From: Oscillospiraceae bacterium
GTDB taxonomy: Bacteria > Bacillota > Clostridia > Oscillospirales > Acutalibacteraceae
DNA length: 36,387 nt
Assembly (NCBI GenBank): GCA_015066085.1
Contig: SVPA01000014.1
Coordinates: 1-36,387 of the forward strand
Direction of reading: 5' to 3'
A program made the position numbers and the translations under genes. Under the pieces are notes generated by a model, which saw nothing but the letters and a program-made list of their open reading frames with translations, ran no database searches and was not told where the DNA came from. Of this stretch, positions 15,649 to 24,778 are shown piece after piece. Each line of letters opens with the position of its first letter. Within the stretch, counting starts at the first letter, position 1.

Positions 15649-17055
15649 ATGCAACTAGTCTATGGGGTTAAAGACAAACCCAAATTCGCGCAGCTAATTA
15701 TCTTTGCCATCCAGCAACTTCTTGCCATTATGGCCGCCACTATTGTAGTCCCGGTATTAGTTAGTTCAAACACTAATCTTGCCGAAGCGGATGCATTAAG
15801 CGCCTCTGCCGCACTTTTTGGTGCAGGTGTCGGCACACTTATTTATCAGTTGTTCACTAAATTCCGCAGTCCTGTATTCCTTGGTTCTTCCTTCGCATTT
15901 ATCGGTTCTATGGTAGCCGCCTTTGCAGGGGCGATGTCTAATGTTTATCTTGGATATTTAGGATTGCTAATCGGTGTTGCTTTTGCAGGTCTTATTTATG
16001 TAATTATTGCAATCGTTGTTAAGGTTGCAGGTGTTAATTGGATAAATAAACTTATGCCCACAGCAGTTATTGGTCCCACGGTTGCACTTATAGGCCTTTC
16101 CCTAGCGAGTGCAGCAATTAGCGATGTTTTCTCTTACGGCGAGAAAGTTACTTTCGGCGTTTCTTCGTATTATGTTATGCAACCTAACATTTGGGCTTCC
16201 GTTATTTGCGCTATGGTTACCTTATTTGTAGTTATTATTTGTTCGGTTTACGGCAAAAAGATGACCAAACTTATCCCCTTTATTATTGGTATTCTTGCAG
16301 GTTATATTGTAGCATTAGTATTTACTCTTATTGGAAACGCTACCGGCAACGATGCTTTAAAGGTTATTGACTTTGCTCCCTTTAAGGCACTTGTGGCAGA
16401 TGGTGTTGGAATTAATACTTTCTTTGCAGTTCCCAAATTTACTTTTCTCAATGCCTTTAAAGGTGTAAAGGATTTCAGTTGGACATATGTTGCAACTATT
16501 GCTGTTGCTTATATTCCTGTTGCATTCGTTGTTTTTGCAGAACATATTGCCGACCACAAGAATCTTTCTTCTATCATTGAAAATGACCTTCTTGAAGAAC
16601 CAGGTCTTAGTCGCACACTTTTAGGAGATGGTATTGGCTCTATAGTAGGTGCTTTCTTTGGCGGATGCCCCAACACCACCTATGGCGAATCGGTTGGTTG
16701 CGTTGCTATTACCAAAAATGCCTCCATTATTACAATAACCACTACTGCAATTATGGCAATTATTATTTCCTTTATTTCTCCTTTTGTTGCCTTCCTTGAT
16801 TCTATTCCGGGTTGTGTAATGGGCGGTGTTTGTATTACTCTTTACGGCTTTATTGCTGTATCCGGTCTTAAAATGATTCAGAAGGTTAACCTTGAAAGCA
16901 ACGCAAACCTATTCACTGTCGCCGCTATTCTTATTCCGGGTATTGGCGGTATGGCTATGGGCATTGGAAAAGTGTTTATTACTAATATTGCTTGTGCACT
17001 TATCCTTGGTATTATTGTTAATCTTATCGTTTCCAAGGCAACCGACAGAGAATAA
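15649..17055 (+). CDS. uraA: Uracil permease (NCS2 family)
   Basis: This 468-residue membrane protein has about 12-14 helices and belongs to the nucleobase/cation symporter-2 family. The uracil branch is shown by the N-terminus MQLVYGVKDKPKFAQLIIFA, AIQQLLAIMAATIVVPVLV, and the substrate-site region VVFAEHIADHKNLSSI with GGCPNTTYGESVGC. It imports uracil by proton symport. It is directly followed by upp (18-nt gap), which turns the imported uracil into UMP, so the pair is a uracil salvage operon. AGGAGG precedes the ATG by 8 nt. A leader hairpin lies next to that site. Confidence 0.93.
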   Translation: MQLVYGVKDKPKFAQLIIFAIQQLLAIMAATIVVPVLVSSNTNLAEADALSASAALFGAGVGTLIYQLFTKFRSPVFLGSSFAFIGSMVAAFAGAMSNVYLGYLGLLIGVAFAGLIYVIIAIVVKVAGVNWINKLMPTAVIGPTVALIGLSLASAAISDVFSYGEKVTFGVSSYYVMQPNIWASVICAMVTLFVVIICSVYGKKMTKLIPFIIGILAGYIVALVFTLIGNATGNDALKVIDFAPFKALVADGVGINTFFAVPKFTFLNAFKGVKDFSWTYVATIAVAYIPVAFVVFAEHIADHKNLSSIIENDLLEEPGLSRTLLGDGIGSIVGAFFGGCPNTTYGESVGCVAITKNASIITITTTAIMAIIISFISPFVAFLDSIPGCVMGGVCITLYGFIAVSGLKMIQKVNLESNANLFTVAAILIPGIGGMAMGIGKVFITNIACALILGIIVNLIVSKATDRE

Positions 17056-17073
17056 AAAATTTAGGAGAATATT

Positions 17074-17703
17074 ATGAAAAACGTAACCATACTTGACCAC
17101 CCTCTTATTCAGCATAAAACTACAATCATTCGCCAAACGGCTACCTCAAACAAGGAGTTTCGCGAACTGATTGAAGAGATAACTATGCTGATGTGCTATG
17201 AAGCACTACGCGACCTTCCGCTTGAAGAAGTTGAAATTGAAACGCCCATTCAAAAGACCAAAAAGAAGGTTCTTAAAGGCAAGAAACTGGCTATTGTTCC
17301 CATTCTTCGTGCAGGTCTTGGAATGGTTAACGGAATGCTTTCACTTGTTCCCTCGGCAAAAGTTGGTCATATCGGTATGTACCGTGACGAAGAAACTTTA
17401 CAGCCTCACGAGTACTACTGCAAACTTCCCCCCGATATTGACGACCGACTTATTGTTGTAGTTGACCCAATGCTTGCAACGGGAGGCTCGGCTTGTGACG
17501 CAATTGCACAGATTAAATCATACGGAGGAAGAAATATTAAATTCCTTTGTATAATTGCGGCACCCGAAGGCATTAAGGCTTTAGGGGAAGCCCACCCCGA
17601 CGTTCAGATTTACTGCGCAAATGTAGATGAACGCCTTAATGAAAACGGATATATTGTTCCGGGCCTTGGCGACGCAGGAGACCGAATTTTTGGAACTAAA
17701 TAG
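17074..17703 (+). CDS. upp: Uracil phosphoribosyltransferase
   Basis: This 209-residue enzyme, of normal length, makes UMP from uracil and PRPP in the cytoplasm. Its motifs are [16 protein letters not shown] (near residues 69-84), the PRPP-binding loop [13 protein letters not shown] and the uracil-binding C-terminus [22 protein letters not shown] precedes the ATG. It is the second gene of the uraA-upp operon and is followed by a strong terminator shared with the convergent U32 gene. Confidence 0.96.
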   Translation: MKNVTILDHPLIQHKTTIIRQTATSNKEFRELIEEITMLMCYEALRDLPLEEVEIETPIQKTKKKVLKGKKLAIVPILRAGLGMVNGMLSLVPSAKVGHIGMYRDEETLQPHEYYCKLPPDIDDRLIVVVDPMLATGGSACDAIAQIKSYGGRNIKFLCIIAAPEGIKALGEAHPDVQIYCANVDERLNENGYIVPGLGDAGDRIFGTK

Positions 17704-17712
17704 TATAAACTT

Positions 17713-17745
17713 AAAGAGCCTACTGCCGTTGGCAGTAGGCTCTTT
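17713..17745. terminator. Bidirectional terminator between upp and the U32 gene
   Basis: A perfect 15-bp stem (AAAGAGCCTACTGCC and complement, GTT loop) with T-runs on both strands. The U32 stop codon begins directly after it. Confidence 0.92.
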
Positions 17746-19797
17746 TTATTCTACCCCTCGGTAGTAAAGTCCTCTTGTAAACTCACAGTCGGGCGAAGAA
17801 TTGTCTTGGTAGGCCTCTATTACCCTATCCACTCTTTCGGGGGTTTCATCGGTAAAATAGAGAACCTGGAAATCAAGCCCGATAAGGTCAGACGGTTTAT
17901 CGGCAAGCCAGATAACTTTTGAGTTTAAAAGTTCACTGTAACCGTTATTGCAACGGACCGGGAAAACAGCAGATTTGCGGTCGGTTAGGCTTTTGTTTTT
18001 TGAACATTCATTGCAGTTTTGTCCGTTCTTAATCGGACAGTTACGGGTGAGCATTAAAGGTAATCTTCCGTAAGAAATAATTCCTTTAGGAAAATCTCCC
18101 GACAGTTTTTTAGCCTCTAAAAGCAATATTTCGGGCGATAACACGGCTGCTAATGCATTTTGATTCTTATGATATAACAGCGAGTTTGAATTATAGATAT
18201 TAAACCCAAAGCCACTTATATATTCAAGCCCGACTTTTTTAGCGAGTTCTACCGCAGCAAGCGTTGAACAAACGGCAACCTTTACCCCCTTTTCCTTAAA
18301 GGATTCAAGGCGGGAAAGAATATACTTCTCGTTTGAAATTCCGCGAGGAAGTTCTACGGCAATATTGAGATTTGGGGGCAGTAACTCAAGATTTAAACTT
18401 ATAGGAACGACAACAAGGTCGCTTTTCTTTACCTTTTGGGTAAGTTGCTCAATGTTATCTATTCTGACAACAGTTTTAGGGGATATATTTGATTTTTTAG
18501 GACTTGAAGTATTTAAAGTCGAAAAATCAGCCGATATATCAACACCTTTTGAACGAATAGCCGAAAGTTCTTCAAGGGCTTTTCTTCGAAGAGAGTTTAA
18601 GTCCCCTGCCCTGACGGTTATACCTTCGTCTATACTAACAACAAGTTGCTCAAAATAATAGGGTGTGCCGCCCGTTTTGCAAAGCATTTGTGAAACAAAG
18701 TCTTCGTCTATCGGTCGCTTTATTGCCTTTTCGGGAACAACCGAAGAAACGGTTACCGTATTTACATTATCCGTTACAGTAAAAGTTATTGGCTTATTTG
18801 CTTTAATTTCTGCCTTTCCGCAAATCTTAACGCTTTGGCGTTCATTTCGGTAGAGAGTATGAATAAAGGCAAAAACCTTATCCGACGCAGTAACATCATC
18901 TTTTGTTCTGATACCGAACATATCTTTACCGAGTTTTCCCGTGTAATATCCGCTTGTAAAACCCGAACGGGAAAAGACCTTTTCAAGAGCAGAAGATATT
19001 TCCTCATCTACATAGCCTTGAGAGAGCATCTGCCGACAGGCAGCGGTTGCGGCGGCTACATATTCGGGGCGTTTCATTCGCCCCTCTATTTTAAAAGAAG
19101 TGACACCCATATCTTTTAGTTCATTTAAATAAGAAATTAAAGACAGGTCCTTAAGGCTTAGGTCATAACCGTTTGAGTTTTCGGCAGAAAAAGGAAGACG
19201 GCAAGGACCTGCGCAAAGGCCTCGGTTTCCGCTTCTTCCTCCAAGCATTGCCGAAAGAAGACACTGCCCCGACATTGACATGCAAAGGGCTCCGTGGACG
19301 AAAACCTCGACCTCCATATTATATTCTTTAGCCGTTTTACAAAATTCAACAAGTTCGGATTTGCTCATTTCACGGGACACGACAACACGGGAAAAGCCCA
19401 TTGCTTTAAGGGGTTTAATCGCCAGAGGCGAGTGAACCGTCATTTGAGTAGAGGCGTGAATAGGAAGCGAGGGCACAGCGCTATGAAGGGCGCAGGAAAA
19501 GCCTATATCTGCGGTAATTACACCGTCAATTCCGAGTTTTGCGGCGGTTACTGTCTGAACTACTGCATCTTCAATTTCTTTATCGGAAAGCATTATGTTG
19601 AGGGTCAGATACACCTTTACTCCACGGACGTGACAAAACTCTACCGCTTCTTTTAAAGACTCGGTAGTGAAGTTTTCGGCGTTTCTTCTGGCGTTGAAGT
19701 GTTCAAGGCCTAAATAAACCGCATCTGCACCGCTTCTGACGGCGGCGATTAACATTTCTTTGCTGCCAACGGGGGCAAGTATTTCCACTTTTGACAT
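17746..19797 (-). CDS. U32 family protein (RlhA/TrhP-like, with C-terminal DUF3656-type region)
   Basis: This 683-residue protein starts VEILAPVGSKEMLIAAVRSGADAVYLG, the U32 TIM-barrel N-terminus. The family signature EVFVHGALCMSMSGQCLLS lies near residues 163-181, followed by GNRGLCAGPCRLPF. A second cysteine set (TRNCPIKNGQNCNECSKN) is near the C-terminus. The proteins are named peptidases or collagenases, but characterised members (RlhA, TrhP) hydroxylate rRNA or tRNA uridine or cytidine, using prephenate-derived chemistry and probably Fe-S. The long form with a middle DUF3656-like domain is closest to RlhA. RNA hydroxylation is the more likely role, but substrate choice is inference. The gene is alone on its strand and convergent with upp. 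Confidence 0.85.
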   Translation of the reverse strand: MSKVEILAPVGSKEMLIAAVRSGADAVYLGLEHFNARRNAENFTTESLKEAVEFCHVRGVKVYLTLNIMLSDKEIEDAVVQTVTAAKLGIDGVITADIGFSCALHSAVPSLPIHASTQMTVHSPLAIKPLKAMGFSRVVVSREMSKSELVEFCKTAKEYNMEVEVFVHGALCMSMSGQCLLSAMLGGRSGNRGLCAGPCRLPFSAENSNGYDLSLKDLSLISYLNELKDMGVTSFKIEGRMKRPEYVAAATAACRQMLSQGYVDEEISSALEKVFSRSGFTSGYYTGKLGKDMFGIRTKDDVTASDKVFAFIHTLYRNERQSVKICGKAEIKANKPITFTVTDNVNTVTVSSVVPEKAIKRPIDEDFVSQMLCKTGGTPYYFEQLVVSIDEGITVRAGDLNSLRRKALEELSAIRSKGVDISADFSTLNTSSPKKSNISPKTVVRIDNIEQLTQKVKKSDLVVVPISLNLELLPPNLNIAVELPRGISNEKYILSRLESFKEKGVKVAVCSTLAAVELAKKVGLEYISGFGFNIYNSNSLLYHKNQNALAAVLSPEILLLEAKKLSGDFPKGIISYGRLPLMLTRNCPIKNGQNCNECSKNKSLTDRKSAVFPVRCNNGYSELLNSKVIWLADKPSDLIGLDFQVLYFTDETPERVDRVIEAYQDNSSPDCEFTRGLYYRGVE

Positions 19798-19851
19798 TTA
19801 ATCACCGTTTATATAATATAACATTTCTTAAAAATAATAAAGTCTTTTTTC

Positions 19852-19880
19852 TTTACAATAATGTATTTTAGGAATATAAT
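19852..19880 (+). promoter_or_regulatory. Promoter of apgM
   Basis: TTTACA (19852-19857) and TATAAT (19875-19880) with a 17-nt spacer, about 33 nt before the ATG. Confidence 0.75.
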
Positions 19881-19912
19881 GTATATATAAATTTACATAA
19901 GGCGGTTTTAAA

Positions 19913-21124
19913 ATGAAATATTTAGTGTTGCTTTGTGACGGAATGGCTGACACCCCGTCTGAATACTTAAACTTGAAAACTCCTATGGAACTTGCAGACA
20001 AGCCTAATATGGACGCTCTTGCAAAGGTTTCAGAAGTTGGTCTTTGTAAAACGGTTGCTAACGGACTTAAACCCGGAAGCGACGTTGCAAACCTTTCGGT
20101 TATGGGGTATGACCCGACCGTTTCTTACACCGGCCGTTCTCCACTTGAAGCGGCAAGTATTGGAATTGACCTTAAAGACACCGATGTTACTTTGCGCTGT
20201 AATATTGTAACCCTTAGTGACGAAGAAAAATACGAAGACAAGACTATGGTTGACTACTGTGCCGGAGATATTTCTACGGCGGAGGCTAGAGAAATTATTA
20301 AAACGGTTGAAGAAAAGTTAGGTAGTGATATTTACCGCTTTTATTCGGGCGTTAGTTACCGCCACTGCCTTGTTGTAGACGGCGGAACAACCTCGCTTGG
20401 CAATATGACCCCTCCTCACGATATAAGCGGAAAGGTTATTGGCGAGTATTTAAGTCAGCACGAAAACGCAAAACCCCTTATTGAACTTATGAAGAAAAGT
20501 TATGATTTTCTAAAAGACCACCCTGTAAATATTGAGCGTGTTAAAAAGGGAGAGAAACCCGCCAACTCAATTTGGCTTTGGGGCGAAGGCACTAAGCCCG
20601 TTGTCGAGAACTTCAAGGAGAAGAACGGCGTTTCGGGTTGTGTAATTTCGGCGGTTGATTTACTTAAAGGAATTGGAATTTGCGCAGGAATGGAAACCCC
20701 CGAAGTTGAGGGCGCAACCGGATATATCGACACCAACTTCGAAGGTAAAGCAAACGCCGCAATCGAGAGTTTTAAAAACGGTTGTGATTTAGTTTATGTT
20801 CACGTTGAAGCCCCCGACGAATGCGGTCATCGATGCGAGCCCGAAAACAAGGTTAAGTCAATCGGACTTATTGATAAACTGATTTTAGCACCCGTTAAAG
20901 AGGCTCTTGACAATATGGGCGAAGAGTATAGAATTCTTATTTGCCCTGACCACCCGACTCCCCTGCTTACCAAAACTCATTCGAGTGAGCCTGTCCCCTT
21001 TATGATTTATGACAGTCGTAAAAAGTTAAACGGCGTTGATACCTTTACAGAGGCTACCGCTTCTGCGACGGGAATTTTTATTGAACACGGTCCGTCTATT
21101 ATGGACAGGCTTTTAGAAAAATAA
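19913..21124 (+). CDS. apgM: 2,3-bisphosphoglycerate-independent phosphoglycerate mutase, archaeal-type
   Basis: This 403-residue enzyme interconverts 3- and 2-phosphoglycerate in glycolysis. It is the ApgM branch of the alkaline phosphatase superfamily. The metal-site start KYLVLLCDGMADTP has the Asp, LKPGSDVANLSVMGYDP carries the catalytic Ser, and the C-terminal metal ligands lie in HVEAPDECGHRCEP and CPDHPTPLLTKTHSSEPVPF. Length is typical for ApgM and shorter than GpmI (about 510). The ribosome site is weak (AAGGCGG). A membrane protein follows after 17 nt in the same direction. Confidence 0.95.
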   Translation: MKYLVLLCDGMADTPSEYLNLKTPMELADKPNMDALAKVSEVGLCKTVANGLKPGSDVANLSVMGYDPTVSYTGRSPLEAASIGIDLKDTDVTLRCNIVTLSDEEKYEDKTMVDYCAGDISTAEAREIIKTVEEKLGSDIYRFYSGVSYRHCLVVDGGTTSLGNMTPPHDISGKVIGEYLSQHENAKPLIELMKKSYDFLKDHPVNIERVKKGEKPANSIWLWGEGTKPVVENFKEKNGVSGCVISAVDLLKGIGICAGMETPEVEGATGYIDTNFEGKANAAIESFKNGCDLVYVHVEAPDECGHRCEPENKVKSIGLIDKLILAPVKEALDNMGEEYRILICPDHPTPLLTKTHSSEPVPFMIYDSRKKLNGVDTFTEATASATGIFIEHGPSIMDRLLEK

Positions 21125-21141
21125 TTTTAAGGGAGAACATT

Positions 21142-21714
21142 ATGGCAGGTATAATTCAATTTTTACAAAATTTCTCTTATGCTTTTGAGAACATTGCTCC
21201 GATTTTAATTGTTACTGTAATTGCTGCGGTGCTTATTTTACTTGTAATTCCGCTAACAATAGGCGTAATTATTGCGTATTTTATTTACGCCACTACCTAT
21301 ACTAAACTAACAAAAGACCGCACCGACCTTAAAACCTGGCTTGTTTGGATTCCGATAGTAAATGTTCCCGCTATGATATATTTTATGCAGGAACTGTCAA
21401 ATATGGAAGATTTCAGGCTTTTTGGCGACAGCATTGTTTTGAAAAAGAAAACTGCGTTTAATACATTTCTTATTTTGTGGATTGTCGCTCTTGTTTTTAT
21501 TGGTGCAAAGGTTCCGCTAATTCCTACGCTTTTGCTTGTTGCACTTTTCTTTATGGAATTTGTCTATATTCGCAATTTATTTAATTACTATAACCCCGAA
21601 GAGCCCGATAAAAACCGCAAAAAAGCCGTCCTGGCAGTTGTTTTAAATTTCTTTACATATGCTTTGGCAAAACCGATTATTATTGCTCGTTTTGTTAAGA
21701 AACATATAAAATAA
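21142..21714 (+). CDS. Membrane protein of unknown function
   Basis: This 190-residue protein has an N-terminal helix pair (residues about 17-50), a loop TTYTKLTKDRTDLKTWLVWIP, two to three more helices in the middle (about 108-145), a charged NYYNPEEPDKNRKKA loop and a final hydrophobic stretch. I do not recognise the family. AAGGGAGAA lies just before the ATG, and the gene is 17 nt after apgM, so it is probably cotranscribed with it, although nothing links its role to glycolysis. A palindromic terminator follows. Confidence 0.75.
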   Translation: MAGIIQFLQNFSYAFENIAPILIVTVIAAVLILLVIPLTIGVIIAYFIYATTYTKLTKDRTDLKTWLVWIPIVNVPAMIYFMQELSNMEDFRLFGDSIVLKKKTAFNTFLILWIVALVFIGAKVPLIPTLLLVALFFMEFVYIRNLFNYYNPEEPDKNRKKAVLAVVLNFFTYALAKPIIIARFVKKHIK

Positions 21715-21715
21715 G

Positions 21716-21747
21716 AAAACGGTGTATGGAATTCCATACACCGTTTT
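21716..21747. terminator. Bidirectional terminator
   Basis: A 32-nt perfect palindrome, AAAACGGTGTATGGAA and its complement, between the plus-strand membrane protein gene and the minus-strand glycyl-tRNA synthetase gene. Confidence 0.9.
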
Positions 21748-21750
21748 TAA

Positions 21751-23124
21751 TTAGAACTGAATTTTTTGAGAAATATAATCAACAAGTTCGTCGATTTTAA
21801 CGCGGGTTTGTTCCATTGTGTCGCGGTCACGAACGGTTACACAGCCGTCTTCTAAAGAGTCAAAATCAAAAGTGATACAGAAAGGAGTACCAATTTCGTC
21901 TTCACGGCGGTAACGCTTACCGATTGAACCTGCATCGTCATAATCAACCATAAAGTGTTTAGCGAGCATATCAAAGACTTCGCCAGCGGGTGCGGCTAAC
22001 TTTTTAGAGAGCGGTAAAACGGCACACTTAAAGGGGGCTAAAGCGGGGTGCAAGCGAAGAACAACACGGGTTTCGCCCTTATCGTCTACCTCTTCGTCAT
22101 AAGCGTCGCAGAGGAAGGCAAGAGCCACACGGTCGGCACCGAGAGAGGGTTCAACAACATAAGGAACATAGTGTTCATTAGTTTCCTGGTCGAAATATTC
22201 AAGAGATTTACCACTTGCTTCCTGGTGACGACCAAGGTCGTAGTTAGTACGGTCGGCAATTCCCCAAAGTTCACCCCAACCGAACGGGAAGAGGAACTCG
22301 ATATCGGTAGTGGCTTTTGAGTAGAAGGAAAGTTCCTCTTTTTCGTGGTCACGAAGGCGGAGATTTTCTTCCTTCAGACCAAGATTTAAGAGCCAGTTTT
22401 TGCAGAAATCTTTCCAGTAGTAGAACCAATCAAGGTCGGTATCGGGTTTGCAGAAAAATTCGCATTCCATCTGTTCAAACTCGCGGGTACGGAAAATGAA
22501 GTTACCGGGGGTAATTTCGTTACGGAAAGATTTACCGATTTGGCAAACACCGAAGGGAAGTTTTTTACGGGTAGAGCGCTGAATATTAGCGTAGTTAACA
22601 AAAATACCCTGAGCGGTTTCGGGGCGAAGATAAACTTCGTTTTTAGCGTCTTCGGTAACGCCGATAAAGGTTTTGAACATAAGGTTAAACTTACGAATAT
22701 CGGTAAAGTCTTTGCTTTCACATTCGGGGCAAACAATACCGTTTTCTTTAATATATTCGCTCATTTGTTCAAAGGTCATACCTTCGGCATGGCCACCGAA
22801 ATCTTCGATAAGTTTATCGGCACGGTGTCTTGCGTGACAAGATTTACAGTCCATTAAGGGGTCAGAAAAGCCGCCAACATGGCCAGAGGTAACCCAGGTT
22901 TCAGGGTTCATAATAATAGCAGAATCAAGCCCTACATTATATTTATTTTCCTGAACGAACTTTTTCCACCAGGCCTTTTTAACATTGTTTTTAAACTCGA
23001 CACCCAAAGGGCCGTAGTCCCAAGAGTTTGAAAGACCGCCGTAGATTTCACTTCCTGCAAAGACGAAACCACGCGCTTTTGCAAGGGAAACTATTGTGTC
23101 CATACTCTTTTCGCCGTTTTTCAT
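21751..23124 (-). CDS. glyS: Glycyl-tRNA synthetase (homodimer type)
   Basis: This 457-residue class II synthetase attaches glycine to tRNA-Gly. It is the single-chain alpha2 type, not the GlyQ/GlyS type of many other bacteria. Seen in order: [25 protein letters not shown], a zinc-like [13 protein letters not shown] with later CPECESK, motif 2 [20 protein letters not shown], and motif 3 with [10 protein letters not shown]. The C-terminal anticodon domain ends with [10 protein letters not shown]. The start at 23124 is favoured by GGAGG about 10 nt before it; the Met at residue 8 has no ribosome site. No T-box is seen; the leader is only about 50 nt. It has a divergent promoter next to that of the small-protein operon. 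Confidence 0.96.
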   Translation of the reverse strand: MKNGEKSMDTIVSLAKARGFVFAGSEIYGGLSNSWDYGPLGVEFKNNVKKAWWKKFVQENKYNVGLDSAIIMNPETWVTSGHVGGFSDPLMDCKSCHARHRADKLIEDFGGHAEGMTFEQMSEYIKENGIVCPECESKDFTDIRKFNLMFKTFIGVTEDAKNEVYLRPETAQGIFVNYANIQRSTRKKLPFGVCQIGKSFRNEITPGNFIFRTREFEQMECEFFCKPDTDLDWFYYWKDFCKNWLLNLGLKEENLRLRDHEKEELSFYSKATTDIEFLFPFGWGELWGIADRTNYDLGRHQEASGKSLEYFDQETNEHYVPYVVEPSLGADRVALAFLCDAYDEEVDDKGETRVVLRLHPALAPFKCAVLPLSKKLAAPAGEVFDMLAKHFMVDYDDAGSIGKRYRREDEIGTPFCITFDFDSLEDGCVTVRDRDTMEQTRVKIDELVDYISQKIQF

Positions 23125-23177
23125 AATATAATAACCTCCAACAAGGAATATTCTATAAATAGCATATAACTCTAATA

Positions 23178-23206
23178 ATATTACAAGAATATATAGAGAT
23201 TGTCAA
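23178..23206 (-). promoter_or_regulatory. Promoter of glyS
   Basis: TTGACA (23201-23206) and TAATAT (23178-23183) with a 17-nt spacer on the minus strand. Confidence 0.75.
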
Positions 23207-23219
23207 GTATTTAACACTC

Positions 23220-23248
23220 TTGACACAAGGAGTTTTTTAATATATAAT
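23220..23248 (+). promoter_or_regulatory. Consensus promoter of the small-protein operon
   Basis: TTGACA (23220-23225) and TATAAT (23243-23248) with a 17-nt spacer, a perfect sigma-A consensus. Its -35 box is 13 nt from the -35 box of the divergent glyS promoter. Confidence 0.88.
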
Positions 23249-23280
23249 TGCTTTGTATGAAGATTATAAGGAGGATTTTT

Positions 23281-23535
23281 ATGGATAAAATTCAGATTCA
23301 CAATATTGATTTTAACAAGTTTATTGAAGCGCTTGACCATTGCAAAGGCGATGTTTACCTTGAAACCGCCGAAGGCGATTGTCTTAACCTCCGTTCTAAA
23401 CTCTGTCAGATTATGGGTATTGCTAATATCTTAAACGGGGCAAAGGTTTCAGAGGCTACCATTCGCTGCACAAATCCCGAAGATGAATCCTTGCTTTTCA
23501 GATTTAATCTTTACGGAAAACTTGACGAGAATTAA
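23281..23535 (+). CDS. Small acidic protein of unknown function (84 aa)
   Basis: This 84-residue soluble protein is read from ATG at 23281, with AAGGAGG 6-7 nt before it. An in-frame TTG at 23248 overlaps the -10 box and is not usable. The sequence MDKIQIHNIDFNKFIEAL leads into CKGDVYLETAEGDCLNLRS and a helical C-terminal half. It resembles short clostridial proteins with a G-x-V-x-L-x-T-x-EGD pattern that databases have labelled with misleading names; that is memory, not a search. No catalytic motif is seen. It has a perfect consensus promoter and is followed after 11 nt by another small gene, so it is probably well expressed. The function is unknown. Confidence 0.8.
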   Translation: MDKIQIHNIDFNKFIEALDHCKGDVYLETAEGDCLNLRSKLCQIMGIANILNGAKVSEATIRCTNPEDESLLFRFNLYGKLDEN

Positions 23536-23546
23536 GGAGAACTGAC

Positions 23547-23822
23547 GTGAGCGACTTTTTAACCTATAAAGATAAACCCCTTGTTCGCAAGGGAAACACT
23601 ATTTATTTCGGTGAGATGACCGAAAAATTTGTTATCAGACTTGAGATTCTTTCTTCTCACAAAGAGGGCGACCTTGAAGTTGCTGACAAAATTAAGGTTG
23701 AACTTATAAAGAACGATTCGGAGAAACTTGATAACGTAACCAAGTCAACCGAGAAAAACGGTTTTGCCGAAGCAATGCACTTCGCAACTACCTGGTTAGA
23801 CCGCGCACTTGCCGATAAATAA
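23547..23822 (+). CDS. Small protein of unknown function (91 aa)
   Basis: This 91-residue protein starts at GTG 23547, with AAGGAGAA about 6 nt upstream. It reads MSDFLTYKDKPLVRKGNTIY, then an alternating hydrophobic stretch (KFVIRLEILSSHKEGDLEVA, DKIKVELI) that suggests beta strands, and a helical end (AEAMHFATTWLDRALADK). No membrane segment, signal or known motif is present. It is the second gene of a two-gene operon ending in a strong terminator. The function is unknown; the close pairing suggests a shared process with the 84-residue protein. Confidence 0.78.
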   Translation: MSDFLTYKDKPLVRKGNTIYFGEMTEKFVIRLEILSSHKEGDLEVADKIKVELIKNDSEKLDNVTKSTEKNGFAEAMHFATTWLDRALADK

Positions 23823-23829
23823 GTAAACA

Positions 23830-23858
23830 AAAAACCACACTCGCCGAGTGTGGTTTTT
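23830..23858. terminator. Bidirectional terminator
   Basis: AAAAACCACACTCG and its complement around a single central base, with T-runs on both strands. It serves the small-protein operon and the convergent sufCB operon. Confidence 0.9.
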
Positions 23859-23860
23859 AT

Positions 23861-24778
23861 TTATTTTAAGAAACCGTTTATAATTTCTTCTTCGGCCTGC
23901 TTTTCGGTAAGGCCTAAAGTCATAAGTTTAATAAGTTGTTCTCCTGCGATTTTGCCAATTGCGGCTTCGTGGATAAGCCCAGCGTCAGTGTGGTTAGCCA
24001 TTATTTCGGGAACGGCAGAAACCGAGGCGTTATCCATTATAATGGCGTCACACTCGGTATGACCCGAACAAGCATTGTTTCCGTTGATTTTTGAAACGAA
24101 AAGTTGTTTTGAGTTTTCCTTTGCGACCGAGCGGGAAACGACATGGGTTCCCGAATTTTCTCCGTTTAGGTCAACTGTGAAACGGGTTTCGGCGTACTGG
24201 TCGCCGTGGGTCATAAGTTTTTCGCCAACAATTAAGGTAGCGCCCTTTTCAAGTTTCGCCGTTGTAACACGAATGGTATCGTCAACGCCCTTGATTTGAG
24301 CCGTTTCCATTTCCATATACGCATTTTCGTCAAGTTCAATGACAGTAGTCGGGTTCATTACCCTTTTGCCCTTTCCGTCACCGCTTCCATAATGTTTTTC
24401 AACATATTTAAGTTTAGCGTTCTTACCGACATAAAAGGCGTGAACTCCGCTGTGTTCGCTGTTTTCATCTCCGCCGTTATGAATTCCGCAACCCGCAACT
24501 ATTGTAATGTCACAATCTTCGCCGATATGAAAATCGTTATAAACAAGTTCCTTAAGTCCTGACTCTGAAAGCAAAACAGGAATATGGACACTTTCCTTTT
24601 TTGTTCCCGCTTTTACATAAATATCAATACCGGGCTTATCCTGCTTATTTACAATTTCAATATTTTCAGACGAGTTTTTGCCGTGAAGAGAACCGTTTAT
24701 TCGAAGAGAATAAGCCCCTTGCGGAACTTCGTGAAGGTCGGCAATTTGTTCAAGAAGGTGTTTTTGAATATTATCCAT
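23861..24778 (-). CDS. sufB: SufB/SufD family Fe-S assembly scaffold (minimal form)
   Basis: This 305-residue protein belongs to the SufBD family. Start ATG 24778 is preferred over one 27 nt upstream because AGGAGGAG precedes it and it overlaps the sufC stop as TAATG. The core is a beta-helix with IVAGCGIHNGG and KYVEKHYGSG. The conserved cluster region NGNNACSGHTECDAII contains the Cys matching the SufB C405 area, and the end carries PEI..., LIHEAAIGKIAGEQL (His-Glu of the SufB active pair) and EEEIINGFL. It is far shorter than SufB (about 480), like the minimal SmsB form. With SufC alone, and no SufD, SufS or SufU beside it, this is a two-gene Fe-S assembly system. Confidence 0.9.
   Translation of the reverse strand: MDNIQKHLLEQIADLHEVPQGAYSLRINGSLHGKNSSENIEIVNKQDKPGIDIYVKAGTKKESVHIPVLLSESGLKELVYNDFHIGEDCDITIVAGCGIHNGGDENSEHSGVHAFYVGKNAKLKYVEKHYGSGDGKGKRVMNPTTVIELDENAYMEMETAQIKGVDDTIRVTTAKLEKGATLIVGEKLMTHGDQYAETRFTVDLNGENSGTHVVSRSVAKENSKQLFVSKINGNNACSGHTECDAIIMDNASVSAVPEIMANHTDAGLIHEAAIGKIAGEQLIKLMTLGLTEKQAEEEIINGFLK

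Noticed and set aside
23125-23206. Possible T-box before glyS
   Set aside because: The leader is only about 50 nt with no specifier stem or UGGN antiterminator motif.
23248-23280. Earlier TTG start for the 84-residue small protein
   Set aside because: The TTG overlaps the TATAAT box of the gene's own promoter and cannot be in the transcript; ATG 23281 has a strong ribosome site.
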